A DNA stretch of 64,000 nucleotides, taken from positions 2,790,001 to 2,854,000 of the forward strand of contig NZ_CP059987.1 of NCBI RefSeq assembly GCF_014483895.1. Direction: 5' to 3'. A program made the translations under genes and the position numbers. Source of the stretch: Protaetiibacter sp. SSC-01 (GTDB lineage: Bacteria; Actinomycetota; Actinomycetes; Actinomycetales; Microbacteriaceae). The notes beneath the pieces are model-generated. The model was not told the origin of the DNA. It saw only the letters and a list, made by a program, of their open reading frames with translations, and did no database searches. How positions within the stretch are numbered: the first letter of the stretch is position 1; every line of letters starts with the position of its first letter. This document shows, in pieces, positions 52,337-59,982 of the stretch.

Positions 52337-52933
52337 CTACGCGGCGGCGGCGGCCTCGAGCTTCGCGACGCGGACGCCCTGGAGCGCCTTCGCCCAGGTC
52401 TCGAGCTGGCCGACGAGGGTCTGCAGGGTAGCGACGTGCTTCTCGCCGGGCGTGAAGACGCTGAAGTTCTCGAAATCGTGGAAGAACGAGAACGCGAGCT
52501 GGGTGCGCACGTCGGCGATCTGCAGCTCGCCCAGGGTGCTGCGCAGCTTGTCGGCGGCGCGGACGCCGCTCGAGACGGCGCCGTAGCTGACGATCGCGGC
52601 GGCCTTGTCGTTCCACTCGCCGTAGATGAACGAGATCGCGTTGAGCAGCGCGGGCGACGGCGCGTGGTTGTACTCGGAGGTCACGAAGATGAAACCGTCG
52701 TAGCCGGCGACCTTCTCGGCCCACGCGCGCGTGTGCTCGTGCTCGTAGCGGCCGGCGGATGCGGGCACGGCCTCGTCGAGCAGCGGCAGCTGGAAGTCGG
52801 CGAGGTCGACGACCTCGTAGCTCGCGTCGCCGAGGCGCGCGGCGTGCTCGTGCACCCAGTTCGCGACCTGGTCGCCCACGCGACCGGGGCGGGTGCTGCC
52901 GATGATGATGCCGATGCGGAGCTCGTTGCTCAT
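52337..52933 (-). CDS. NADPH-dependent FMN reductase-like flavoprotein
   Basis: The 198-residue protein has the flavodoxin-like opening RIGIIIGSTRPGRVGDQVANW, a VTSEYNHAPSPALLNAISF loop that binds flavin, and VSYGAVSSGVRAADKLRSTL. It is a cytoplasmic NAD(P)H:FMN or quinone reductase. ATG 52933 with AGGAGG eight bases upstream is favoured. It is divergent from a MarR gene, and paired palindromes lie between them. Confidence 0.9.
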   Translation of the reverse strand: MSNELRIGIIIGSTRPGRVGDQVANWVHEHAARLGDASYEVVDLADFQLPLLDEAVPASAGRYEHEHTRAWAEKVAGYDGFIFVTSEYNHAPSPALLNAISFIYGEWNDKAAAIVSYGAVSSGVRAADKLRSTLGELQIADVRTQLAFSFFHDFENFSVFTPGEKHVATLQTLVGQLETWAKALQGVRVAKLEAAAAA

Positions 52934-52955
52934 TCCGTCGTCCTCCTGAAGGGTA

Positions 52956-52995
52956 GTTGACACGTCACCGTAGCAGAACAGGTTGATACGTCAAC
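52956..52995. promoter_or_regulatory. Paired MarR-type operators
   Basis: GTTGAcacgTCACC (52956-52969) and GTTGAtacgTCAAC (52982-52995, perfect arms) share sequence and lie 26 bp apart in the 88-bp divergent region between the flavoprotein and MarR genes. They are the obvious targets of the MarR protein. Confidence 0.75.
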
Positions 52996-53021
52996 TTATT
53001 CCTGAGGCTATCCTGAGGCGC

Positions 53022-53531
53022 ATGTCGACCGTGTCCGAGGTGAGCCCCGAGGAGTGGGACCTGTGGCGCGACTACTTCCGCGGCGGGCGTGAGCTCGTCG
53101 CCGCCCTCGACCGCCGCCTCCAGGACGACGCCGGCATCTCCCACCCCGAGTACCTGCTCATGATGAGCCTCTGGCACGCGCCCGAGCACAGCCTCCGCAC
53201 GGGCGAGCTCGCCGAGGAGCTCTCGTGGGAGAAGAGCCGCGTCTCGCACCAGGTCACCCGCATGGAGGCGCGCGGGCTCGTCGAGCGCCGCGAGTGCGAG
53301 ACGGATGCGCGGGGCGTGTGGGTCACGCTCACCCCCGACGGCAGCCGCCTCCTGCTGCGCGCCACACGCGACCACACCGACGCCATCCGCGAGTGGTTCT
53401 TCGAGCAGCTCGACGCCGAGGAGCGCGAGGTGCTCGGGCGCATCTCCCGCCGCATGCGCCGCGTGCTCGGCACCGCGTGCGAGCAGACGCTCCCCCCTGA
53501 GGCGGAGGCGCAGACCGGCGACGCCGCCTAG
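53022..53531 (+). CDS. MarR-family regulator
   Basis: The 169-residue winged-helix protein contains HPEYLLMMSLWHAPEHSLRT, LAEELSWEKSRVSHQVTRME (recognition helix) and the wing RRECETDARGVWVTLTPDG. Such regulators repress a divergent reductase and are released by phenolics or oxidants. A cysteine near the C-terminus (GTACEQT) could be a redox sensor, but this is speculative. ATG 53022 follows a TGAGGCG stretch. Confidence 0.9.
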   Translation: MSTVSEVSPEEWDLWRDYFRGGRELVAALDRRLQDDAGISHPEYLLMMSLWHAPEHSLRTGELAEELSWEKSRVSHQVTRMEARGLVERRECETDARGVWVTLTPDGSRLLLRATRDHTDAIREWFFEQLDAEEREVLGRISRRMRRVLGTACEQTLPPEAEAQTGDAA

Positions 53532-53541
53532 GCTCGCCGGG

Positions 53542-54822
53542 GTGAGCACGCCGACCCGCGCATCCGCGTCGCGAGAGGCCGCCGGATGGGTTCGTCCGGC
53601 GCCGAGCCGCCGCGATCGCCTCATCGATCTCGCGACCGCCGTCGGCCTCTACATCGCGGCGATCCTCAGCCAGCAGCTGTACCGCATCGCGGGCGTCTAC
53701 GAGGAGCCCGCGGATGCGCCCCTCACCTTCGCGGTGCTCGCCCTCGCCTCGCTCCCGCTCGCCGTGCGCCGCAGCCATCCGCTCGTCGCGGGCGTGCTCA
53801 TCGCGGCGGGGTTCTTCGCCGTCGGCATGCTCGAGGTGCCCGAGCTGCTCATCTGCAACATCACGCTCTTCATGGCGCTGTACTCGATCGGCGCGTGGGT
53901 CTCGCGGCGCTCGCTCGCCGCCACCGTGCGCGCCGTCATCGTCGTCGCGATGATCGTGTGGCTGATGGTCGCGCTCTTCCAAGCCGCGACCGACCCCGAC
54001 TCCTTCGAGGGCCTTTCGCGCGCGGGCGCGTTCTCGCCGCTCGTGGCGTACATGCTCATCCAGGTGCTCATCAACGTGCTCTACTTCGCGGGCGCGTGGT
54101 GGTTCGGCGACCGGGCCTTCGCCTCCGCCCACGCACGCTGGCAGCTCGAGGAGCGCACGCGCGAGCTCGAGGCCGAGCGCGAGCGCAGCGCCGCGCAGGC
54201 CGTGGCCCTCGACCGCGTGCGCATCGCGCGCGAGCTGCACGACGCCGTCGCGCACCACGTGAGCGTCATCGGCATCCAGGCGGGCGCCGCGCGCACCGTG
54301 CTGCGCACGGACCCGGATGCCGCATCCGCCGCCCTGCAGACGATCGAGGCGACCTCGCGCGAAACCATCAGCGAGCTGCACGGGATGCTGCAGACCCTGC
54401 GCGACGACGACGAGGCCGTCGACACGGCCCGTGGACTCGACCGGCTGCCCGAGCTCATCGCGGCGTCGGAGGACGCGGGCGTGCCCACCACGTTCCAGGT
54501 CGTCGGCGACCCCGTGCCCGTGCCGTCGGTCGCGAGCGTCAACCTCTACCGCATCGCCCAGGAGGCCCTCACGAACGTGCGCAAGCACGCGGGGCCCACC
54601 GCGAGCGCCGACGTGCGTGTGCGCTACGGCGGCGATCACGTCGAGCTCGAGGTCGCCAACACGGGCGGCCGCGCCATCGCGCGCGTGCCGGGCGGGCTGG
54701 GTCAGCTCGGCATGCGCGAGCGCGTGGCGGCATCCGGGGGCACCCTCGAGCTCGGACCGCGCAGCCGCGGCGGCTACCTCGTGCGCGCCCGCGTGCCGCT
54801 CGCGCGCGAGGTCGCCGGATGA
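53542..54822 (+). CDS. Sensor histidine kinase, HisKA_3 type
   Basis: The 426-residue kinase has about five to six N-terminal membrane helices (residues 30-200), a coiled segment WQLEERTRELEAERERSAAQ, and the phospho-acceptor motif ARELHDAVAHHVSVIGIQAG (His233). An HATPase domain follows with LYRIAQEALTNVRKHAG (N box) and GGLGQLGMRERV. The GTG start lies 10 bp after the marR stop. It forms a NarL-type two-component system with the next gene. Confidence 0.92.
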   Translation: MSTPTRASASREAAGWVRPAPSRRDRLIDLATAVGLYIAAILSQQLYRIAGVYEEPADAPLTFAVLALASLPLAVRRSHPLVAGVLIAAGFFAVGMLEVPELLICNITLFMALYSIGAWVSRRSLAATVRAVIVVAMIVWLMVALFQAATDPDSFEGLSRAGAFSPLVAYMLIQVLINVLYFAGAWWFGDRAFASAHARWQLEERTRELEAERERSAAQAVALDRVRIARELHDAVAHHVSVIGIQAGAARTVLRTDPDAASAALQTIEATSRETISELHGMLQTLRDDDEAVDTARGLDRLPELIAASEDAGVPTTFQVVGDPVPVPSVASVNLYRIAQEALTNVRKHAGPTASADVRVRYGGDHVELEVANTGGRAIARVPGGLGQLGMRERVAASGGTLELGPRSRGGYLVRARVPLAREVAG

Positions 54823-55463
54823 CGCGCGTGCTGCTCGTCGACGACCAGACGCTCGTGCGCACGGGCTTCCGCGTCATCCTCGACGCCCAGCCCGACCTCG
54901 AGGTCGTCGGGGAGGCGGGTGACGGGCTCGAGGCGATCGCCGCATCCGCCGAGCTCGCGCCCGACGTCGTGTGCATGGACGTGCAGATGCCCGGGCTCGA
55001 CGGGCTCGAGGCGACGCGGCGCATCACGGCGTCGCCCGAGGCGCCCGCGGTGCTCGTGCTCACGACCTTCGACCGCGACGAGTACCTGTTCCAGGCGCTC
55101 GAGGCGGGCGCATCCGGGTTCCTGCTCAAGACGGCGAGCCCCGAGCAGCTCGTCGACGCCGTGCGCGTGCTCGCGGCGGGCGACGCCCTGCTCTCCCCGG
55201 CCGTGACGCGACGCGTCATCGAGCGCTTCGGCACGGCATCCGCGTCGCCGCCCGACCCGGGGTTCGAGGAGCTCACGGAGCGCGAGGCCGACGTGTTCCG
55301 GCTGCTCGCCGACGGTCTCTCGAACGCCGAGATCGCGGCGCGGCTGTACGTCGGCGAGGCGACCGTCAAGACGCACATCTCCAACATCCTGCTCAAGCTC
55401 GGGGTGCGCGACCGCGTTCAGGCCGTCGTGCACGCCTACCGCTCGGGGTTCGTGCGCCCCTGA
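54819..55463 (+). CDS. LuxR/NarL-family response regulator
   Basis: The 214-residue regulator has a receiver domain with phospho-acceptor Asp54 in CMDVQMPG and Lys in GFLLKTAS, and a C-terminal HTH (LTEREADVFRLLADGLSNAE, then ATVKTHISNILLKLGV). It overlaps the kinase gene by 4 bp. The following ABC exporter genes are the probable targets, as in envelope-stress or antibiotic-response systems. Confidence 0.94.
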   Translation: MTRVLLVDDQTLVRTGFRVILDAQPDLEVVGEAGDGLEAIAASAELAPDVVCMDVQMPGLDGLEATRRITASPEAPAVLVLTTFDRDEYLFQALEAGASGFLLKTASPEQLVDAVRVLAAGDALLSPAVTRRVIERFGTASASPPDPGFEELTEREADVFRLLADGLSNAEIAARLYVGEATVKTHISNILLKLGVRDRVQAVVHAYRSGFVRP

Positions 55464-55472
55464 CCCGCCGCC

Positions 55473-55543
55473 GGTCCGCGAGAGTACGTGCTTTTCGCGC
55501 TGAGCGGCCCGAATCGGGGGAAAAGTACGTACTCTCGCGGACC
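55473..55543. repeat. 24-bp-stem hairpin after the response regulator gene
   Basis: Arms at 55473-55496 and 55520-55543 (starting GGTCCGCGAGAGTACGT) pair over 24 bp with one mismatch, around a 23-nt loop. It starts 10 bp after the response-regulator stop and may end transcription before the ABC genes. Its size and near-perfect symmetry also suit a mobile hairpin element. Confidence 0.8.
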
Positions 55544-55625
55544 CTCCCCCGCACGGAGTCCGCCGCAGGGGGGAGGCGGATGCCGTGGCGCGGCCGTAGC
55601 TTGGGTCGCGACCCAGGGAGGTTCC

Positions 55626-56510
55626 GTGCTCGAGATCCGAGACGTCAGCAAGAGCTACGGCACGCGACGCGTGCTGACCGACGTCAGCTTCGACGTCGCC
55701 CCCGGCCGGATGACCGGGTTCGTGGGCGGCAACGGGGCGGGCAAGACGACGACCATGCGCATCGTGCTCGGCGTGCTCGAGCCGGATGCCGGCACCGTCA
55801 CGCTCGACGGCGCGCCGCTCGGCACCACCGGTCGCCGCCGCTTCGGCTACATGCCCGAGGAGCGCGGCCTCTACCCGAAGATGAAGCTCGCCGAGCAGCT
55901 CATCTACCTCGCGCGCCTGCACGGCCTCACGCCCGCCGACGCGAAGCGCAGCACCGACGAGCTGCTCGCACGCCTCTCGCTCACCGAGCGCGCCAACGAC
56001 AACATCGAGAAGCTCTCGCTCGGCAACCAGCAGCGCGCCCAGATCGCGGCGGCGCTCGTACACGAGCCCGACGTGCTCATGCTCGACGAGCCGTTCAGCG
56101 GGCTCGACCCGATGGCGGTCGACGTCGTCGCCGAGGTGCTCGCGGAGCGCGCCCACCAGGGCATCCCCGTGCTGTTCTCGAGCCACCAGCTCGACATCGT
56201 CGAGCGCCTGTGCGACGACCTCGTCATCATCGCCGACGGCACGATCCGCGCCGCCGGCCCGCGGGAAGAGCTGCGCGCGCAGCACGCCACCCTCCGCTAC
56301 CAGCTGCAGACCGACGCGGATGCCGGATGGGTGCGCGAGCAGGCGGGCATCGCCGTGATCGAGGCCGACGGCGGCTACGCCCTCTTCGACGCGGAGACGC
56401 CCGAGGCGGCGCAGCGCGTTCTCGAGGCGGCCGTCGCGCGAGGCGGGGTCTCCGACTTCGCGAGGCAGCATCCGACCCTCTCCCAGATCTTCAAGGAGGT
56501 CGTGCGATGA
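55626..56510 (+). CDS. ABC exporter ATPase, NatA-like
   Basis: The 294-residue ATPase has Walker A GGNGAGKTT, signature LSLGNQQR, Walker B VLMLDEPFSGLD and a C-terminal extension with AGWVREQAG, in the style of NatA/CcmA exporters. GTG 55626 has GGGAGG seven bases upstream. It overlaps the permease gene by 4 bp. The signature is degenerate, as usual for this subfamily. Confidence 0.92.
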   Translation: MLEIRDVSKSYGTRRVLTDVSFDVAPGRMTGFVGGNGAGKTTTMRIVLGVLEPDAGTVTLDGAPLGTTGRRRFGYMPEERGLYPKMKLAEQLIYLARLHGLTPADAKRSTDELLARLSLTERANDNIEKLSLGNQQRAQIAAALVHEPDVLMLDEPFSGLDPMAVDVVAEVLAERAHQGIPVLFSSHQLDIVERLCDDLVIIADGTIRAAGPREELRAQHATLRYQLQTDADAGWVREQAGIAVIEADGGYALFDAETPEAAQRVLEAAVARGGVSDFARQHPTLSQIFKEVVR

Positions 56511-57604
56511 CCACGGCACACGCCCCCGCCGCCCGCCCCTACTCGACGGGACGCAGCGTCTGGCTCGTCGCCCAGCGCGAGATCATGGTGCGCCTGCGCT
56601 CGGTCGCGTTCCTCGTGTCGACGGGGCTCATGCTCGTGCTGCTGCTCGGCTCGATCGTCGTGAGCGCCCTCGTGTCGGCGAACGCGCCCGACCCGAAGGT
56701 CGCGGTCGTCGCGGGGGCCACGCTGCCGGATGGCGCGGACCTCGACGCCCAGGATGTCGCGACGCGTGCGGATGCCGAGGCGCTCCTGCGCGAGGGCGAG
56801 GTCGACGCGGCCATCCTCCCGTCCGACAGCACGCTCGGCTTCACCGTGCTCGGCGACGACAGCGTGCCGACGGGCGTCGTGCAGGCGCTCAGCGTGACGC
56901 CCGACGTGGAGCTGCTCGACGCATCCGGTGCCGCCGAGTTCCTCGGCTACATCGTGGCGATCGGCTTCGGGCTCATCTTCTTCCTCTCGGCGATGACATT
57001 CGGCTCGACCATCGCGCAGTCGGTCGTCGAGGAGAAGCAGACCCGCATCGTCGAGATCCTGCTCGCGACGATCCCCACGCGCGTGCTGCTCGCGGGCAAG
57101 ATCATCGGCACGACGATCCTCGCGCTCGGCCAGGTGGCGCTGCTGCTCGCGATCGCGATCGTGTCGCTCAGCGTCACAGGACAGAGCGAGCTGCTGCTGG
57201 GGCTCGGCATGCCGTTCGTGTGGTTCGCGATCTTCTTCGTGTTCGGCTTCGTGCTGCTCGCGTCGCTCTTCGCCGCGACGGGCGCGATGGTGTCGCGCCT
57301 CGAGGACATCGGCTCGACGACGACGCCCGTCACGATGCTCGTGATGATCCCCTACTTCGCGGTCGTGTTCTTCAACGACAACCCGGTCGTCGTGACCGTC
57401 ATGTCGTACGTGCCGTTCTCGGCGCCCATCGGGATGCCGCTGCGCCTGTTCACGGGCGACGCGCAGTGGTGGGAGCCGCTGCTGTCGCTCGGCATCCTCG
57501 TGGGCACGTGCCTCGCGGTCATCGCGCTCGGCGCCCGCATCTACGAGAACTCGCTCCTGCGGCTCGGGCAGCGTGTCAAGCTCGCCGAGGCCCTCAAGGG
57601 TTAG
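56507..57604 (+). CDS. ABC-2 type exporter permease, NatB-like
   Basis: The 365-residue protein has one N-terminal helix, an extracellular domain of about 115 residues, then five to six helices in the C-terminal half. The VVEEKQTRIVEILLATIPTR segment is the marker of NatB-like permeases. With the ATPase it forms a two-gene exporter (Na+ or drug/peptide), probably controlled by the preceding two-component system. Confidence 0.9.
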   Translation: MTTAHAPAARPYSTGRSVWLVAQREIMVRLRSVAFLVSTGLMLVLLLGSIVVSALVSANAPDPKVAVVAGATLPDGADLDAQDVATRADAEALLREGEVDAAILPSDSTLGFTVLGDDSVPTGVVQALSVTPDVELLDASGAAEFLGYIVAIGFGLIFFLSAMTFGSTIAQSVVEEKQTRIVEILLATIPTRVLLAGKIIGTTILALGQVALLLAIAIVSLSVTGQSELLLGLGMPFVWFAIFFVFGFVLLASLFAATGAMVSRLEDIGSTTTPVTMLVMIPYFAVVFFNDNPVVVTVMSYVPFSAPIGMPLRLFTGDAQWWEPLLSLGILVGTCLAVIALGARIYENSLLRLGQRVKLAEALKG

Positions 57605-57621
57605 CGACCCCCTCCGGGTTA

Positions 57622-57679
57622 GTTGCCGTTCCGCGTGTTTGTTCCCGAAGGAACGGGTGCGAACACGCGGAACGGGAAC
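57622..57679. repeat. Family B hairpin, copy 2
   Basis: This 58-bp element matches 52244-52301 at 57 positions; the only change, in the outer arm, opens one base pair. It fills most of the gap between the ABC permease and threonine aldolase genes and ends 9 bp before the aldolase GTG. Confidence 0.88.
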
Positions 57680-57688
57680 AATGGTGGG

Positions 57689-58750
57689 GTGACTCTGCAC
57701 GACAGCGACTTCCGCGGCTTCGCGAGCGACAACTACGCCGGCATCCACCCGGAGGTGCTCGACGCGATCGCGGATGCCAACGGCGGCCACCAGATCTCGT
57801 ACGGCGAGGACGTCTACACGGCCCGCCTCGGCGAGGTGATCCGCGCCGAGTTCGGCGAGCGCGCGGAGGTGTTCCCCGTGTTCAACGGCACGGGCGCCAA
57901 CGTCGTGTCGCTCACGGCGCTCCTGCCGCGCTGGGGTTCGGTCGTCGCGACGAGCACGGCCCACATCCACACGGATGAGGGCGGAGCCCCCGAGAAGGTC
58001 GCGGGCCTCAAGCTCTTCGTCGTGCCGACGCCCGACGGCAAGCTCACGCCCGAGCTGCTCGCGACCGAGGCGTGGGGCATGGACGACGAGCACCGCGCCG
58101 AGCCCGCCGCCGTGTCGATCACCCAGACCACCGAGCTCGGCACCCTCTACACGCCCGACGAGGTGCGCGCGATCGTCGACGCCGCCCACGCCGCCGGCCT
58201 CGCCGTGCACATGGACGGCGCCCGCATCTGGAACGCCGCGGCCGCCCTCGGCGTGCCGTTCCGCGCGTTCACGACGGATGCCGGGGTCGACATCCTGAGC
58301 TTCGGCGGCACCAAGATCGGCGCGCTCGGCGTGGAGGCGATCGTCGTGCTGAACCCCGAACGCGTCGCCGACATCGTGCGCCTGCGGAAGACGACGATGC
58401 AGCTCGCGAGCAAGATGCGCTTCTTCAGCGCGCAGCTGCTCGCACTCTTCGACGGCGTCGGCTTGCGGGCGGCCGGCCACGCCAACGCGATGGCGGCGCG
58501 CCTCCGCGCGGCGCTCGAGGCGGGCATCGCCGACGGCTCGATCCCGAACCTCTCGTTCAGCCAGGCGACCCAGGCGAACGCGGTGTTCGCGGTGCTGCCG
58601 AACGACGCGGCCGACCGCATCCGGGCGCGCTTCCGCTTCTACGACTGGGATCGCGCGGCCGGCCAGGTGCGCTGGATGACGGCCTTCGACACGACCGAGG
58701 CCGACATCGACGCGTTCGTCGCCGCCATCCGCGAGGAGCTCGCGCGCTGA
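57689..58750 (+). CDS. ltaA: Low-specificity threonine aldolase
   Basis: The 353-residue PLP enzyme has SDNYAGIHPEVLDAIADANG, VFPVFNGTGANVVSLTALLP, HMDGARIWNAAAALGV, and the PLP lysine in LSFGGTKIGALG. It cleaves threonine to glycine and acetaldehyde. The GTG start lacks a good ribosome site; the in-frame sequence upstream is the hairpin. A terminator follows. Confidence 0.9.
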   Translation: MTLHDSDFRGFASDNYAGIHPEVLDAIADANGGHQISYGEDVYTARLGEVIRAEFGERAEVFPVFNGTGANVVSLTALLPRWGSVVATSTAHIHTDEGGAPEKVAGLKLFVVPTPDGKLTPELLATEAWGMDDEHRAEPAAVSITQTTELGTLYTPDEVRAIVDAAHAAGLAVHMDGARIWNAAAALGVPFRAFTTDAGVDILSFGGTKIGALGVEAIVVLNPERVADIVRLRKTTMQLASKMRFFSAQLLALFDGVGLRAAGHANAMAARLRAALEAGIADGSIPNLSFSQATQANAVFAVLPNDAADRIRARFRFYDWDRAAGQVRWMTAFDTTEADIDAFVAAIREELAR

Positions 58751-58759
58751 CAGGATGAG

Positions 58760-58780
58760 CGAGTCGGGAACCCCGACTCG
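58760..58780 (+). terminator. Hairpin terminator after ltaA
   Basis: CGAGTCGGG aac CCCGACTCG, a perfect 9-bp stem with a 3-nt loop, starts 10 bp past the ltaA stop and is followed by GAAAGAC rather than T-rich DNA. Confidence 0.65.
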
Positions 58781-58818
58781 AAAGACGGGTGCGGGCCCAC
58801 CCTCGAAGCCTCTCCTAG

Positions 58819-58863
58819 CGGGAAGATTCCCGTCGCTCCCTTCCAAAAACTCCCCAAGGGAGC
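58819..58863. promoter_or_regulatory. Two further inverted repeats upstream of the HTH-HATPase gene
   Basis: CGGGAAgaTTCCCG (58819-58832) is a perfect small palindrome. GCTCCCTT/AAGGGAGC arms (58835-58842 and 58856-58863) enclose a 13-nt loop and are followed by AATTTCTT, which resembles a terminator. With the tandem sites at 58889 they make this 215-bp gap unusually structured and less GC-rich than its surroundings. Confidence 0.5.
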
Positions 58864-58888
58864 AATTTCTTCGGGCCATGATCCGCAA

Positions 58889-58952
58889 AATCTCCTCATT
58901 CGGGTAGATTTTGAGGCCACCGCGTGTGAGAATCTCCCCGTTCGGAGAGATT
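58889..58952. promoter_or_regulatory. Tandem 22-bp operator-like repeats
   Basis: AATCTCCTCATTCGGGTAGA plus TT (58889-58910) and AATCTCCCCGTTCGGAGAGA plus TT (58931-58952) agree at 18 of 22 positions and are 42 bp apart, about four helical turns. Both contain AATCT/AGATT arms, so each is also a weak palindrome, and GAGG follows each. They end 13 bp before the ATG of the HTH-containing gene, which fits autoregulation. Confidence 0.65.
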
Positions 58953-58965
58953 CGAGGTCACACGA

Positions 58966-59982
58966 ATGGCGACGCGCGAGCCGGTACGCATCGGCGAACT
59001 GAGCGAACGCCTCGGAATCCCGATCAAGACCCTCCGGCGACTCGCGGACGCGGGGAGGATCCCCTCCGAACGAAGCCCGGGCGGCCATCGGATGTTCGAT
59101 CCGCATGCCGTCGCCTCCTCGCTCAGCGGTGCGCTTCCCCAACCGGAGATCGTGCCCGCGCGTACGCCCGACTGGCGTGGGTCGCGGAGTCTCGATGGCC
59201 TCGACGAGGCCTTGGTCTGGGGAGCGGCTGCCGAGGCGCTCCACCTCGACCGCTACGAGGAGGGCGTCCGGATCGCGACCTACGCCTTCACCGAGATGCT
59301 CAACAACGCGATCGACCACAGCGGCGGCACGACGTCCGAGGTCGCCGTGTGGTCGTCTCCTCAAGAGATCGCGTTCCGCGTCGCCGACGACGGGAGAGGC
59401 GCCTTCGCCCACCTTCGGGCCGGGCTCGCCCTGGAGCGCGACCTCGACGCAGCCGCGGAGCTCACGAAGGGCAAGCGCACCACCTGGAGCGAGAGGCACA
59501 CCGGCGAAGGCATCTTCTTCACCTCGAAGGCTGTCGGCGTTTTCCGCATCTCCGCAAACGGCTTCAGGCTCACCATCGACAACGAGCGGGGCGACGTCGC
59601 GCTGGGTATCTCGACCGTTCGGACGGGGACGATGGTCGAGGCGAGCATCCCGATCCCCCCTCCCAGGACGCTCCGTGCGGTGTTCGCCGAGTTCGCCGAC
59701 GACGATCGGGGATTCAGTCGGAGTCGCCCCACGGTCAAGCTCTTCGGGTCCGGTGTGACGTTCGTCTCCCGCTCCGAAGCACGACGACTCATGGAAGGCA
59801 TGGAACCCTTCGCCGACATCGACATCGATTTCGGCGGAGTCGAGGATGTGGGCCAGGGTTTCGTCGACGAGATCATGCGCGTCTGGCCGTCGCAGCACCC
59901 CGGCGTCGGATTGCACCCCATCAATATGAACGAGGCCGTGGAGTTCATGGTGCGACGGGCTGCGCGTAGGCTCGACGGGTGA
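58966..59982 (+). CDS. HTH-HATPase-DUF4325 fusion protein
   Basis: The 338-residue protein has three parts. Residues 6-55 form a MerR/excisionase-like HTH (VRIGELSERLGIPIKTLRRL, then GGHRMFD). Residues about 85-235 are a GHKL ATPase with N box TEMLNNAIDHSG (110-120), G1 DDGRG (141-145) and G2 HTGEGIFFTSKA (178-189). Residues about 256-335 match the STAS-like DUF4325 (LFGSGVTFVSRSEARRLMEG, then VGQGFVDEIMRVWP). This resembles an anti-sigma/kinase and STAS partner-switch joined to a DNA-binding head in one chain. Tandem sites precede it, and it overlaps the next gene by 4 bp. The role is unknown; a signal-gated repressor is inferred. Confidence 0.85.
   Translation: MATREPVRIGELSERLGIPIKTLRRLADAGRIPSERSPGGHRMFDPHAVASSLSGALPQPEIVPARTPDWRGSRSLDGLDEALVWGAAAEALHLDRYEEGVRIATYAFTEMLNNAIDHSGGTTSEVAVWSSPQEIAFRVADDGRGAFAHLRAGLALERDLDAAAELTKGKRTTWSERHTGEGIFFTSKAVGVFRISANGFRLTIDNERGDVALGISTVRTGTMVEASIPIPPPRTLRAVFAEFADDDRGFSRSRPTVKLFGSGVTFVSRSEARRLMEGMEPFADIDIDFGGVEDVGQGFVDEIMRVWPSQHPGVGLHPINMNEAVEFMVRRAARRLDG

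Noticed and set aside
48758-52960. A 1400-codon open frame on the plus strand
   Set aside because: It is the antisense of putA and the FMN reductase gene; its translation is low-complexity Arg/Glu/Val-rich with no family marks, as expected in GC-rich DNA.
56375-58888. An 837-codon open frame on the minus strand
   Set aside because: It is the antisense of the ABC permease and threonine aldolase genes and reads through a hairpin repeat; no domain is recognisable.
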